Below are positions 44,184-54,600 of a stretch of 64,000 nt of DNA, one piece after another. A program made the position numbers and the translations under genes. The notes below the pieces were generated by a model. That model was not told the DNA's origin and ran no database searches. It saw nothing but the letters and a program-made list of their open reading frames with translations. This DNA comes from Actinacidiphila epipremni (lineage in GTDB: Bacteria; Actinomycetota; Actinomycetes; Streptomycetales; Streptomycetaceae). The stretch is from positions 62,001-126,000 of the forward strand of contig NZ_JAATEJ010000009.1 of NCBI RefSeq assembly GCF_012034175.1, given 5' to 3'. The first letter of the stretch is position 1; each line of letters begins with the position of its first letter.

Positions 44184-46985
44184 ATGGCCAGACGGACGGA
44201 ACCGGCCGGTACGGACGCCCCGCTCAGCGGCCGGGGCTTGCTGCTCGCGACCGCCACGGCCGCGCTGGACGCCGGCGAGAGCGTGCTGCTCACCGGCGAG
44301 CCCGGCATCGGCCGCTCCACCCTCGCCGCCGCGTTGGCCGCCGGACGGCCGGGCAGCCTGGTGCTGCGGTGCGCGCCCGCCGAGGGCGAGCGGCACCTGC
44401 CGTTCCTCGGGCTGATCGACCTGCTCTCCGCAGTGGGCGACGACGACTTCGCCGCGCTGTCCGTACGCGAACGGTCCCTGCTGCGTGCGGCGTTGCACCG
44501 CTCCCCGGGCGAGAGCCGGACCGCGTACGGCGACGTCCTCGCGCTGCGGATGGCCGTGCTCAAGACGCTCACCGCGCTGTGCGACCGCTCCCCCGTGCTG
44601 CTCGTCCTCGACGACGTCCAGTGGCTGGACCGCCCGAGCGCGCAGGCGCTGGCGTTCGTGGCCCGGCGCGCGACGCGGCTGCGGCTGTGCGTGATCGCGA
44701 CCTTGCGCACTCCGTACGACCCGGCGGATGGCGGCGGCGAGGCGGTGTGGCCCACGCCGGTACGTGAGTTGGCCGTACCGGCGATGACCGGGCGGGAGCT
44801 CGGCGCGATGCTGGACGGGTACGCGTGGCCGCGACCGGTGCTGGCGCGGTTGCACGCGGCCTGCGGCGGAAACCCTTATGTGGCCGTGGAGTTGGCCCAG
44901 GCGCTCGCCGAGCAGCACCGGGCCTGCGGGCGCGATCCGTCGGGGCCGCTGCCGGTACCGGCCGCGCTGCGACGCCAACTGCTCGCCCGGCTCGACCCGT
45001 TGGGGCCGCGGGCCCGCCGTACGCTGCTGGTCGCGAGTGCCGCGGTACGGCCCACCGTCGCGCTGCTGCGGCGGGCCGGGTGCGACAGCGCGGCGGATGA
45101 TGTCGGTGCGGCCGTCCGGTGGGGGCTCGTCGCCCCCTCGCCGACCGGGGCCGTACGTTTCACGCAGCCGCTCATGCCGCGGGTCGTCTACGAGGACGCC
45201 GACGACCAGGCGCGGCGCGATGCGCATGCCGCGCTCGCGGAAGCCGCCGGCGATCCCGTCGAACGGGCCCATCACCTGGCCTCGTTGGCGCCGGGCCGGG
45301 ACGCGGAGACCGCCGCCGTGCTGACCTCCGCCGCCGCGACGGCCCGGCGGCGCGGCGCGCCCGCGCTCGCCGCCCGGCTCGGCCGACTGGCAGCCGAACG
45401 CACCCCGTTGGAGCACCATGCGGCCGACGCCGACCGGCGGCTGACCGCCGCCGAGGACGCCGTCGCCGCCGGCGACTACCCGCTGGCGCGCGGCCTCGCG
45501 CACGAGGTGCTGGGCGAATCGGTCCGGCCGGCGGACCGGGTGCGCGCGTGGATCGTGCTGCTCGACTCCTGCGGGCAGGCCATGGCCGAGGTCGCGGACG
45601 TCTTCCCGCAGGCGCTGCACGACGCCCGCGGCGAACCGGAGTTGCTGGCCCGGCTGCACTACCGGCTGAGCTGGCGGGCCTGGGTCGTGGAGGGTTCGGC
45701 GGTCGCGGCGCTGACCCATGCGGCACGCTCGGCCGTCCTGGCGCGGCGGGCCGGCGACCGGCGGACCGAACTCCTCGCGCTCACCCAGCAGTCGGCCCTG
45801 GAGTTCTACCTCGGCCGGCCCGGCGCCGAGCGCACCCTGGCCCGGGCGCTGGCCGCGCCGCAGGACCCGCGCGTCCTGTTCGACCACAACGGGCCGGTCT
45901 TCCTCAAGCACCGCCGCCACCTGCTGCACGACCGGCTCGACGACGCCAGGACCGAACTGCGGGCGCTGGCCTACACGGTGCGCTACCGCGGGTCGGCCGA
46001 GAGCCTGTGCCAGTGCCTGTCGGGGCTCGCGCAGGTCGAGATCCTGCGCGGCCGGTGCGAGGCGGCCCTCGACCTCGCCCACCAGGCGCTGCGGGTCACC
46101 GAGCAGGCGGGGCTCAGCCAGGGGCCCGCTTGGTACGCCGTCGCGCTCGCCGAGGCGGCCGGGGGCGGCGCCGACCGGGCGCTGGCGGCGGCGGAACGGG
46201 CGCGGCGGCACAGCGAGGACGACGACGACCAGCTGTTCCTGCCGCGGGCGCTGCACGCGGAGGGCCATGTGCGGCTGCTGCGGGGGGAGTCGGCGGCGGC
46301 CGTGCACGCCTTGCAGCGGGTGCGGCTGCTGGAGACCGGGCAGGGCCAGGGCGATCCCGCGGTACGCCGCTGGCAGCCGGATCTCGCGGAGGCCCTGGTC
46401 GAGGCCGGCTGCGTGGACGAGGCGGCCGAACTCCTCGCGCGGACGCGGGCGATGGCGGCCCGGCTGGGGCGGCGCGGCCTGCTGGCCGTACTGGAGCGGC
46501 CGGCCGCGCTCGTCACCGAGGCGCGCGGTGAGCCGGCCCGGGCGGCGGCTCAACTGGTGGAGGCCGCTGGGCGGTTGGCGGGGCTGCCCTACCGGCTGGA
46601 GGAGGCCCGGACGTATCTCGCCCTGGGGCGGCTGCACTTACGGCGGGGCGACGCGGCGCAGGCCCGGGGCGCCCTGGCGGAGGCGGCTCGGCTCTTCGCG
46701 CGGGCCGGGGCCCGGCCCTGGAGTGCCGCCACCGCCGCCGCGCTGGCCCGCCTCGACCTCCCCGCGCCTGCCGCACCGGCCGGGCTCGACGCGCTGTCGG
46801 TCACGGAGCGGCGGGTGGCACTGCTCGTCGCGCAGGGCGCAAGCAACCGGGAGATCGCCGCGCGGCTCGCGGTCAGCGTCAAGACGGTGGAGGCGGCACT
46901 CACCCGCGCCTACCGCAAGCTCGCCGTGCGCTCCCGGGTGTCGCTGGCGCGGGCGGTCATGGCGGGGGTGGGGGCGGCGCCGTGA
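44184..46985 (+). CDS. LAL-type LuxR regulator (TTA codon, altered Walker A)
   Basis: 933 residues from ATG 44184, AGG 7 bases upstream. The N-terminal STAND-type ATPase has GEPGIGRST (38-46), where the P-loop lysine is replaced by Arg44, and Walker B VLLVLDDVQWLD (about 137). A long TPR-like helical region leads to a C-terminal LuxR HTH (LSVTERRVALLVAQGASNREIAARLAVSVKTVEAALTRAY split over about 872-912). LAL proteins are pathway-specific activators. Codon 819 is TTA (46,638-46,640), so expression should depend on bldA. The 3' end overlaps the convergent AraC gene by 29 bp. No biosynthetic genes lie next to it, so its target is unclear. Confidence 0.9.
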   Translation: MARRTEPAGTDAPLSGRGLLLATATAALDAGESVLLTGEPGIGRSTLAAALAAGRPGSLVLRCAPAEGERHLPFLGLIDLLSAVGDDDFAALSVRERSLLRAALHRSPGESRTAYGDVLALRMAVLKTLTALCDRSPVLLVLDDVQWLDRPSAQALAFVARRATRLRLCVIATLRTPYDPADGGGEAVWPTPVRELAVPAMTGRELGAMLDGYAWPRPVLARLHAACGGNPYVAVELAQALAEQHRACGRDPSGPLPVPAALRRQLLARLDPLGPRARRTLLVASAAVRPTVALLRRAGCDSAADDVGAAVRWGLVAPSPTGAVRFTQPLMPRVVYEDADDQARRDAHAALAEAAGDPVERAHHLASLAPGRDAETAAVLTSAAATARRRGAPALAARLGRLAAERTPLEHHAADADRRLTAAEDAVAAGDYPLARGLAHEVLGESVRPADRVRAWIVLLDSCGQAMAEVADVFPQALHDARGEPELLARLHYRLSWRAWVVEGSAVAALTHAARSAVLARRAGDRRTELLALTQQSALEFYLGRPGAERTLARALAAPQDPRVLFDHNGPVFLKHRRHLLHDRLDDARTELRALAYTVRYRGSAESLCQCLSGLAQVEILRGRCEAALDLAHQALRVTEQAGLSQGPAWYAVALAEAAGGGADRALAAAERARRHSEDDDDQLFLPRALHAEGHVRLLRGESAAAVHALQRVRLLETGQGQGDPAVRRWQPDLAEALVEAGCVDEAAELLARTRAMAARLGRRGLLAVLERPAALVTEARGEPARAAAQLVEAAGRLAGLPYRLEEARTYLALGRLHLRRGDAAQARGALAEAARLFARAGARPWSAATAAALARLDLPAPAAPAGLDALSVTERRVALLVAQGASNREIAARLAVSVKTVEAALTRAYRKLAVRSRVSLARAVMAGVGAAP

Positions 46986-47829
46986 ACTCGCCTTCGGGGC
47001 GCGACCCGTCTGCCGGGTGCGGGGCGAGCAGGCGGCGCAGGGCTGTGGGCGTACGGCCCAGGTACGCGCGCATGGTCCGGGTGAGGTGGGCCTGGTCGGC
47101 GAAGCCGAGGTCCGCGGCGAGGGCGCCGAGGCTCGACTCGCCCTGCTCCAGGCGGTCGAGGGCGCGGCCGATGCGGACGCGGTTGCGGTAGCGGGTCAGC
47201 GGCAGGCCCAACTCGCGGCTGAAGCACCGGCTCAGGCGGTAGGGGGAGACGCCGAGCGCCGCCGCGAGCGGGAGCAGCCCGTCGGCGGCCGGGTGGCCTG
47301 CGGCGATGGCCTGGCGGGCTCGGTCGACAAGTGCCCTGTCCCGGGCGGGGGTTCGGGTGGACGGCGGGAGGGGGCCGGGGACGGCTCGGCGTATGGCGGT
47401 GGCGAGCAGGGCGAGCAGTTCCTCGGTCAGGGCGTAGTCGATGTCGCCGCCGGTGGCGGTGGCCAGGAGCCGGCGGTGGGCGAGGTCGAGGCGGGCGTCG
47501 ACGTACACGCTCGGGGCGGCGGGTGCGCGGGTCGGGTCGCCGGCCAGGGTGCGCCAGAGTGCGGGCGTGAGGCTGAGGGACGTGCATGTGTCGCCGCCGG
47601 CGGGGTGGGCGAACTGCTCCTCCTCGCCGGGCACTCCGACATACGCCAGCGTCCGGTCGACGTCCGCGTCCGCGCCGGCCGCGCGCCTGCGGAAGCGGCC
47701 CCGCCGTACGAGCACCATCCGGTGGTCCGCGCGCGCCTCGGCCGGCGACCAGCGCGGATGCTCGTCCCGGCACGTCACGGCGGTGACGGTGAAGTCGGGG
47801 CGGGCGGCGAGGACGGTGGCCGAGAGCAC
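46957..47829 (-). CDS. AraC-family transcription regulator
   Basis: About 290 residues from GTG 47829, chosen because family members begin just before LSATVLAARPDFTVTAVTC; TTG 47862 (LSDPRRT) is possible. The N-terminal half is a cupin-like sensor (DHRMVLVRRGRFRRR). The C-terminal AraC domain has two HTHs: LAAALGVSPYRLSRCFSRELG (about 205) and LGALAADLGFADQAHLTRTMRAYLG (about 255). It is divergent from the VOC gene, which it may regulate, and its last 29 bp overlap the LAL gene on the other strand. Confidence 0.88.
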   Translation of the reverse strand: MLSATVLAARPDFTVTAVTCRDEHPRWSPAEARADHRMVLVRRGRFRRRAAGADADVDRTLAYVGVPGEEEQFAHPAGGDTCTSLSLTPALWRTLAGDPTRAPAAPSVYVDARLDLAHRRLLATATGGDIDYALTEELLALLATAIRRAVPGPLPPSTRTPARDRALVDRARQAIAAGHPAADGLLPLAAALGVSPYRLSRCFSRELGLPLTRYRNRVRIGRALDRLEQGESSLGALAADLGFADQAHLTRTMRAYLGRTPTALRRLLAPHPADGSRPEGEFTAPPPPPP

Positions 47830-48076
47830 GCCCCGAACGGTACGCCGTGGGTCTGACAATGCCGCTGCCCCGCCCTGTCCTCCACTGCCCTGCCCTACCG
47901 CTGCCCCGCCGCTGCCCGCAAGGATGTTCAAGACGGTGCGGTGGGTCGGGGCGCAGGCTGTTCCCCGTTGCGCCGGACCCGTACGGCGGGTGTTGCCGCC
48001 GGTACGGGCGCGGGCACGTCGTGTGCGCCGAGCCGGCGCGCGCCGCCATCTACTCCTATATGAAGAGGACTTCGCC

Positions 48077-48439
48077 ATGTCCGCCCCTGCGAAATTCAGC
48101 ACCGTCGTCATCGACTGCGCCGAGCCGACGGCGCTCGCCGACTTCTACCGAAAGGTCACCGGCTGGGAAATCACGTACAGCGACCCGGACTTCGCCACCA
48201 TCGGCGACGGCGGCCCGGCGCAGATCTCCTTCCAGCGCGTCACCGGCTACCACCCGCCGGCCTGGCCCGGCGGCCCCGCGCACACGCATCTCGACCTCAC
48301 CGTCGCGGACATCGAGGGCGCCACGAAGGAGCTGCTCGAACTGGGCGCGGCCAAGCCGGAGTTCCAGCCCGGGGAGGGCAAGTGGGTGGTGCTCACCGAT
48401 CCCGAGGGGCACCCGTTCTGCATCGCCGCCGGGGAGTGA
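48077..48439 (+). CDS. VOC (glyoxalase-fold) protein
   Basis: 120 residues from ATG 48077, GAGGA 8 bases upstream. The beta-alpha-beta-beta-beta pattern (FSTVVIDCAEPTALADFYRKVTGW; THLDLTVADIEGA; WVVLTDPEGHPFCI) is that of the glyoxalase/bleomycin-resistance superfamily, specifically the Glyoxalase_6 subgroup. Members bind small molecules or metals; with one VOC module it should work as a dimer. It is divergent from the AraC regulator (247 bp between starts), which suggests induced expression. Confidence 0.88.
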   Translation: MSAPAKFSTVVIDCAEPTALADFYRKVTGWEITYSDPDFATIGDGGPAQISFQRVTGYHPPAWPGGPAHTHLDLTVADIEGATKELLELGAAKPEFQPGEGKWVVLTDPEGHPFCIAAGE

Positions 48440-48463
48440 CCTCCGGCCCGGTGCCGGTGGCCG

Positions 48464-51400
48464 TCAGGGCAGCCAGCGGGCGGCCTGCTCGCGCGTGACG
48501 AGTGCGGCGTCCACATGCCAGAGGGAGTTCCGGCTGTCCCAGCGGGCCTTGAGGGTGCGCTTGGCCTCGTCCTTCTCCGCGAAGGGCACATCGAGGTAGA
48601 GGCGTCCGCCGACGACCGCGCCGGGGCGGACGCCCTCGCCGGCCGGCGGCTGCGGCGCGGCGGCGGTGTTGCGCGGGTTCCAGGCGGCGCGGTCCTTGCG
48701 GGCACGGTCCATGACGCGGCCGACGCGCGCGCAGGACGCGGGGTCGGTGAAGCGCATCATCAGGTCGGTCGGGCCGGAGTTGGCCAGGAGGTTCAGCGAG
48801 CCGTGCCACAGGACCGCAGCGTCGAGGATGAGCACCTTCTCGTGCATGCGCTCGCGGAAGTCCACCTCGCAGCCGGCTGACCGGAGTTCGTCGATGCGCT
48901 GCTGGTGCGCCGCCGCCGCGGCGGTGTCGCGCTGCTCCTCGGGCGGTCGGGTGTGGACGACCACCCGCACGCCCGCGGCGGTACGGGCCGCGAGCCGCGC
49001 GGACCACGTACGTACCGGCCGGGGGTCGAGGAAGGCGCAGTAGATCTCGACGCTGGTGCGGGCGTGGGCGATGTCCCACTCGACGGCGCGGTGGACCTCG
49101 TCGGCCGGGAAGAAGGCGGGGCGGGCCAGCTCCTCGTCGCTCAGGTCGCGGAGTTGGGCGGCGTCGCGGGTGGGGACCAGCTGGTCCGCGGAGAGGGTCT
49201 GGGCGTGTGCCCGCAGGTGGTCGAGCATGCGCCGGGCCTCGCTGTGCGGGGCCAGGTGGCGTCCGAGGTGGTCGACGTCGGCGACGACGACGAGGTGGTC
49301 CTGGGCGCGGCTCAGCGCGACGTTGAGCAGCCGGCAGGTCTGCGAGTCCAGGCCGGTGCCCTGGTAGAAGTAGCCGGGGCTCCGGCCGGCGCCCGCGACG
49401 GTGTCCAGGACGACGACCGGGCGCTGGCTGCCCTGGAAGCGGTGGATGGTGTCGACCAGGAGGTCGTAGTCCTGGCCGAAGCGGTAGCTGAGGCTGCCCT
49501 TGAGCGCGCGGACCTGGTCGCGGTAGGGGGCGATCACGCCGAGGCGGTCGGTGGCGCGCTCGCCGGGCGCGATGTCGTCGGGCGCCCATTTGCGGCCGGG
49601 CAGCACGCCTTCGAACTGCAGTCCGCGCACGATCTCGTGGATGACGGCCTCGTTGACGGTGTTGGTGCGGTGGTCGCGGCCGGGGATGCGCTGCGCGGAG
49701 GTGTCGACGAGCAGGACGGGCGCGTCGATCAGGCCGTTGAAGGGGATGCTGCTGCGGTCGGGCCGGCCGGTGGTGAGGCGGGCGTCGGGGTAGGCGACGG
49801 TGTTGACCAGGTCGCAGATCGGGGCGCGCATGCGGTACTGCGTGTCGAGGGCCACGAGGTGGGCGGCGGGGCGCACTTGACCGGCCGGGTCGACGAGGCC
49901 GGCGGCGTGGAAGGGGTCCTGCGCGGTCCAGCGCCGTGCGTGGGCGCGTTCGGCGTCGGTGGCCGCGGGGTCGGTGTCACCCTTGACGACGGCGGGGAGT
50001 TGGCGGAAGTCGCCGGCGACGACCAGGCGTTTGGCGGCGAGTCCGGCGACCAGCCAGGCGGCGGGGAGGCTGACCATGCCGGCCTCGTCGACGACCACCA
50101 CGTCGACGCGGTCGAGGAGTTTGCGGGACTGGACGGCCTTGGTGACGGTGGCGCCCATGACGCGGCACTTGGCCCGTACGGTGTCCTGGATCTGGCGGCG
50201 CTGCTTGTCGAGGGCGTCGACACGTCCCTGGAGGCGGGTCGCGCGCGCGGCGAGTTCGGGGCGGGGCGGGACGCCGGCGAGCCGGCTCCGGGCGGCGGTG
50301 AGCCGGCGTTTGAGGTCGTCGAGGGTGTCGGCGGACCGGCGGGCGCTCTGCGTGCTGTCAGCGGCGGCTCGGCGGGCGGTGGCTGCGGCGGTGTCGGAGC
50401 GGGCGAGGTCTTCGTGGAGCTGGGCGAGCCGTTCGGCCTTGCGTTTGGCGAACATGCCCTTGGGGGCGCCGAGTTCGTGGATCTTCAAGCGGAGGGCGGC
50501 GGCTTCGGCTTCGGCGCGCACCTGCTCGCTCTCGGCGTCCTTGGCCGCCTGGACGTGCGCGGCGCGGACCGCGCGGGCGTCGGTGAGTTGACGGTCGAGG
50601 GCGGCGGCTTCGTCGTGGTGGGCGACGAGGGTGCGGGTGCGGGACAGGGCGGTTGTCGCGTCGGTGAGGTCGGCGTCCAGCCGGGCCGAGATCCTGGCGG
50701 TGATACGGGCGGTGTCGACGCGGTCGCCGTAGCGCTCGGCGAGGGAGGGCAGTTCGATGTCGCCGGCGCGCTGGACGAGGCCGTCGGCGAAGCCGGGTTC
50801 GGCGTGCAGGAGGTCGCAGACGCGCTCCAGCGCCTGGTCGACGGCGACCTTCGTCGGGGCGAGGAAGAGGACGGTGAGGCCCTGCCGCACGCTGCCCTCG
50901 ACGATGTGGCCGACGACGTCCGTCTTGCCCGTGCCCGGCGGTCCCCACAGGAAGAGCACCTGGCTCGCGAGGGCCTGCTCGATCGCCTGCCTCTGGCGCG
51001 GGTTGAGCCGCAGGCCGGACCAACCGGCCACCCAGCGGCCGGGGTCGGGGTCGCGGGCGGTGCGGGGCACGTCCTTCCCGAGGACCCAGCCGGCACTGGC
51101 CGGCCGTACGGTGCTGCTCCCGGTGCCGACGGCTTCGAGCCGCTGGGCCATGACCGCCCAACTCTCGGCGTCGTCCCTGCGCAGTTGGGCGTTGGTCACC
51201 GCGCCCTCCCACCCGGGCCCCTCGACCAGCAGCCGGACGGTGCCGTCGGGCATGCGGGACGCCTCGGCCGGTGACCAGGGGCCGCGCGACCTCGACGGGC
51301 GGGCCAGGACGGGCGCACCGTCCAGCGCCGGATTCCACGTACGGCACGTGAACACGTACTCCGTGCGCCCGCCGCCGGAGGACACCCGACGCCCGCCGCC

Positions 51401-51511
51401 GAGGGCGACCTTCTCCGCGTCCTTGCCGTCGCCGCGTCGCTCGGCGGCGATCTCGGACCGCACCGCGGCCAGCAACTCCGCCACCGGATAGGGCCGTCCG
51501 GCCTCCGCCAT
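48464..51511 (-). CDS. SF1 helicase fused to PLD-like nuclease and DUF5710
   Basis: About 1015 residues from ATG 51511, GGAG 8 bases upstream. After a beta-rich N-terminal domain comes an SF1 (UPF1/Dna2-type) helicase: Walker A GPPGTGKT at 190-197, a coiled-coil insertion (about 280-430), Walker B VDVVVVDEAGMV (about 470), GDFRQLP (about 500) and the motif VI region NVALSRAQDHL (about 755). The C-terminal part has a PLD-type half-site HEKVLILD with GSLNLLANSG (about 888) and a final DUF5710 module (YLDVPFAEKDEAKRTLKARWD, about 968). A helicase-nuclease in one chain suggests nucleic-acid defence or repair. It lies 132 bp after the HEAT-like gene on the same strand. Confidence 0.85.
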   Translation of the reverse strand: MAEAGRPYPVAELLAAVRSEIAAERRGDGKDAEKVALGGGRRVSSGGGRTEYVFTCRTWNPALDGAPVLARPSRSRGPWSPAEASRMPDGTVRLLVEGPGWEGAVTNAQLRRDDAESWAVMAQRLEAVGTGSSTVRPASAGWVLGKDVPRTARDPDPGRWVAGWSGLRLNPRQRQAIEQALASQVLFLWGPPGTGKTDVVGHIVEGSVRQGLTVLFLAPTKVAVDQALERVCDLLHAEPGFADGLVQRAGDIELPSLAERYGDRVDTARITARISARLDADLTDATTALSRTRTLVAHHDEAAALDRQLTDARAVRAAHVQAAKDAESEQVRAEAEAAALRLKIHELGAPKGMFAKRKAERLAQLHEDLARSDTAAATARRAAADSTQSARRSADTLDDLKRRLTAARSRLAGVPPRPELAARATRLQGRVDALDKQRRQIQDTVRAKCRVMGATVTKAVQSRKLLDRVDVVVVDEAGMVSLPAAWLVAGLAAKRLVVAGDFRQLPAVVKGDTDPAATDAERAHARRWTAQDPFHAAGLVDPAGQVRPAAHLVALDTQYRMRAPICDLVNTVAYPDARLTTGRPDRSSIPFNGLIDAPVLLVDTSAQRIPGRDHRTNTVNEAVIHEIVRGLQFEGVLPGRKWAPDDIAPGERATDRLGVIAPYRDQVRALKGSLSYRFGQDYDLLVDTIHRFQGSQRPVVVLDTVAGAGRSPGYFYQGTGLDSQTCRLLNVALSRAQDHLVVVADVDHLGRHLAPHSEARRMLDHLRAHAQTLSADQLVPTRDAAQLRDLSDEELARPAFFPADEVHRAVEWDIAHARTSVEIYCAFLDPRPVRTWSARLAARTAAGVRVVVHTRPPEEQRDTAAAAAHQQRIDELRSAGCEVDFRERMHEKVLILDAAVLWHGSLNLLANSGPTDLMMRFTDPASCARVGRVMDRARKDRAAWNPRNTAAAPQPPAGEGVRPGAVVGGRLYLDVPFAEKDEAKRTLKARWDSRNSLWHVDAALVTREQAARWLP

Positions 51512-51643
51512 GCGCGTGCTCCCCCCGGGCGTGCCTTCTGTGGCCGACGACTCTATGTGCCGGCCGCGGCGAGGTCGCCGAAATCCGGCCACGGCCGCGG
51601 CGTCTTCTGCCTTCGGGATCCGATGGGACGGGTCAAGGGCCGG

Positions 51644-54600
51644 TTATTCGGGGGCTGTTGCGAGGGTGAGGGCGGCTGCGCGGATGTCGGGGTGGGGGTG
51701 GCGGCGGAGGGTGCGCAGGGGGGTGCGCCATTCGGGGGGCCAGGTGGTGCGGGTGCCGAGGGCTTCGGTGAGGGCGAGGGCGAGGAGGGCGGCGGGGTAG
51801 GTGGGGGTGGCGGTGAGGCGGTCGGTGGCCAGGAGGAGGGTGTGGGGGTCGCCTGGTCGGGCGGCGGTGGACAGGCGGCTGCGCAGGCGGGCCGCGGTGG
51901 TGGCGGCCAGGGCGGGGAGATCGGTGAGGTCGGCCGCCAAGGCGTCGAGGGCGGGGAGGAGTCGGGAGGCGGGGGCGTCCAGGTCGAGGGCGGTGGTGGT
52001 GAGGTGGATCGCCGAGGGGAGGAAGTCCTCGGCGTCGCGGAGGAGTTGGGCGGCGGCGCGGGCCGCGTGCGGGTACGCCTCGCCCTGCCGCATCGTGACG
52101 GCGGTGGAGAGCCGGGACACCAGGTGGTCGACGCGGCGGCGGGCGGGGCGGTCGCGGTCGGCCTCGGCGTCGAGGTGGCGGGCGGTGGATTCCGCTTCGG
52201 CGGCGGTGAGTTGGGCCAGTGCTTGGAGGAGGGGGCCGTCGGTGGTCGCCGCGAGGGCGACGAGGCCGTCGGCGGCTGCCCGCCAGGACGTGCGGTTGGC
52301 GAGGTCGGTCGTGGCGGTCAGGAGCAGGGGGGCGGATTCCCGATACCAGGGGTACCAGCGGGCGAGCAGGGATGTCGCCGCGTCGGCGGTCTCCTTGTCT
52401 GCGCTTTGCGTCACCGCGCCCACCAGGCGGGCGTAGCGCGGGCGTTGGGCGGACGGGAGGTCGTACGGCGTGACGCGCAGGAGTGCGGCCTGGACCACGG
52501 GCGGGCCGTCCGCGGCGCTTTCGAGCAGGCTCCATGCCGCCGGGGCCGGCAGCAGGCCGGCGGCGACGGGGACGCAGGCCGCCTGCACGTCGCGGTGCTG
52601 GCCGGGGACGGCGTACGCCTCGGCGAGGATCTGGGCGGCGGTCGTTACCGGGAGCCGGGCGGCGGTCAGCCGTACCAGTTCCTTGCGGCTGGTGACCTTG
52701 GCGGCCGGGGCGGGTCCGCCGTCCGCCGCGGGCAGCAGTGCCGCGCGCAGGGTCGTCTCCAGGTGGGAGGGCGCGAGGCGGGCGGTCACCCGGCCCGCCG
52801 CGTAGAGGGCGACCCGGGCGCGGTCGTCCGCCGCGTGGGCGAGCAGGAGGGGGAGGGCGTCGGCGGGGCGGTCCGTCCACGCGAGGGCGCCGAGTGCCGC
52901 CTCGGCCAGGACGGTGTGCGGGGAGTCGAGGTGGCGGCGGACCGCGTCGAAGCCGAGTTCCGGGATGGCGGCCATGGCCCTTATGTGCTGGGCGCGTTGG
53001 TGGGTGGGGCGTGCGGGGTCGGCTGCCGCTCGGGACAACAGGCGGGCTGCCGCCTGCTGTTGGCGGGGGAGCCAGTTGCGTACGCCGTCCAGGGGCGGCA
53101 TCCAGCGGGTGCCTTGAGTGCCCCGGGAGAGGAAGCGGCCGTACGGGGGCGGGTCGGCGAGCACCGGGTCGAGGAGGTCCGTGCGGCGGTGGGCCAGGAC
53201 GCGGAGGACGGGATGGAGGACGGCCGCGGAGGGTTCCGACTCCAGGAGGCGGGCGACGCGTTCGTCGCGGGTCGCGGGCGCGTCGAGCCAGAGGTCGACG
53301 GCTTGCCGCACCGTGGTGTCGTTGCCGAACTGCACGGCCTGCCAGAGGAGTTCCTGGAGCTCGGGCATGTGGCGGGCCCGCCGGCCCAGGGCGCGGGCCA
53401 GCGCGAAGGTCAGGGAGTGGTCGACCTTGTCCGCGCCCGCCTCCAGCCACGGGCGCAGCGCCTCGAAGACCTGGAACTCCTGCCCCTTGCGCAGGGTGGT
53501 GCCGAGGGAGCCGAGGTCGGCGCCGCCGGTGTGGCCGGACAGCCGGGTGAGGGTCGTCAACGCCCAGTCGAGGAGGGCGTGTTCGCCGGTGCCGGCGTGC
53601 TCGCGCAGGGTGGCCAGGGCGAGGGTGGACAACGCGCCGCGGGTGCGGGGGGAGCTGTCGCGGGCCTCGATCGCGTCGGTGGTGAGGTGGTGGAGCAGGG
53701 CGGGGGCGGGGGCGGGGACGGGGGCGGGGGCGGGGGCGGGGCTTGTGTCGGTGGGCGCGGTGGGGGCCGTGGACGTCTGCGGGGTGGTGGGCGCGTCGGG
53801 GGCCGGCCGCGGGGCGAGGAGACGGGGCGGGACCTCTGCCAGGGCGGCGAGCGCCGCGGAACGTACCGGGTCCTGCTCATTGCGCAGCCGTTGCAGGTCG
53901 GCGAGCAGGACGGCGACCGCCGCCGGGTCGCCGGACCGGGCCGCGTTGCGCACCAGCAGCGGGTAGGCGAGCGCCCTGTCGTCCGCGGCCGGGCGGCGGA
54001 CGGCCGCGAGGAGGCGCTCGCGCGCCTCGGCCACCGGCAGGTGGGCGACGCTCGACAGCACCATATGCCACGGTTTTCCGGCCTCCGCCGCCTGCGCGGC
54101 CATCCGCCGGGCCTCCGCCTGCGCGCGGCGGCGCGGCAGGGCGTCCAGGATCGCCGGGGCCAGCGCGGTGTGCGCGAGGTCCAGGCCGGCGGTCACGGCG
54201 TCGTAGAAGTCCTCGCGCCGGGACGGCGGCAGCGCGCGCAGCAGCAGGGCGAGCGCGTGCGGGTGGCGGCTCCAGGCCCGGCCGAGGTCGAGGAGTTCGG
54301 GCGGGGCGAGGCGCGCGAGGCGGCCCAGCGCGGTACGGGAGACGGTGGACGCGGGCCGGTAGAAGAGCCGTTCCGGGGCGGTGACCAGGGCGATCGTCCG
54401 GCCAGGGGCCGCTCTCAGGAGGGGGCCGAGGCAGTCGATCACCGGGCCCGGAAGATGCGGCGGGCAGTGCCGCTCCAGCAGGTCGAGGACGCGAGGGGGG
54501 CGCAACTCGGCGGTGGCTTCGAGGATGTCGGCGTTGCGCTGCCACCACGCGGTCCTGGACTGCTCGGGCAGGGCGGCGAGTTGGCGCGCTACCTCGTCGA

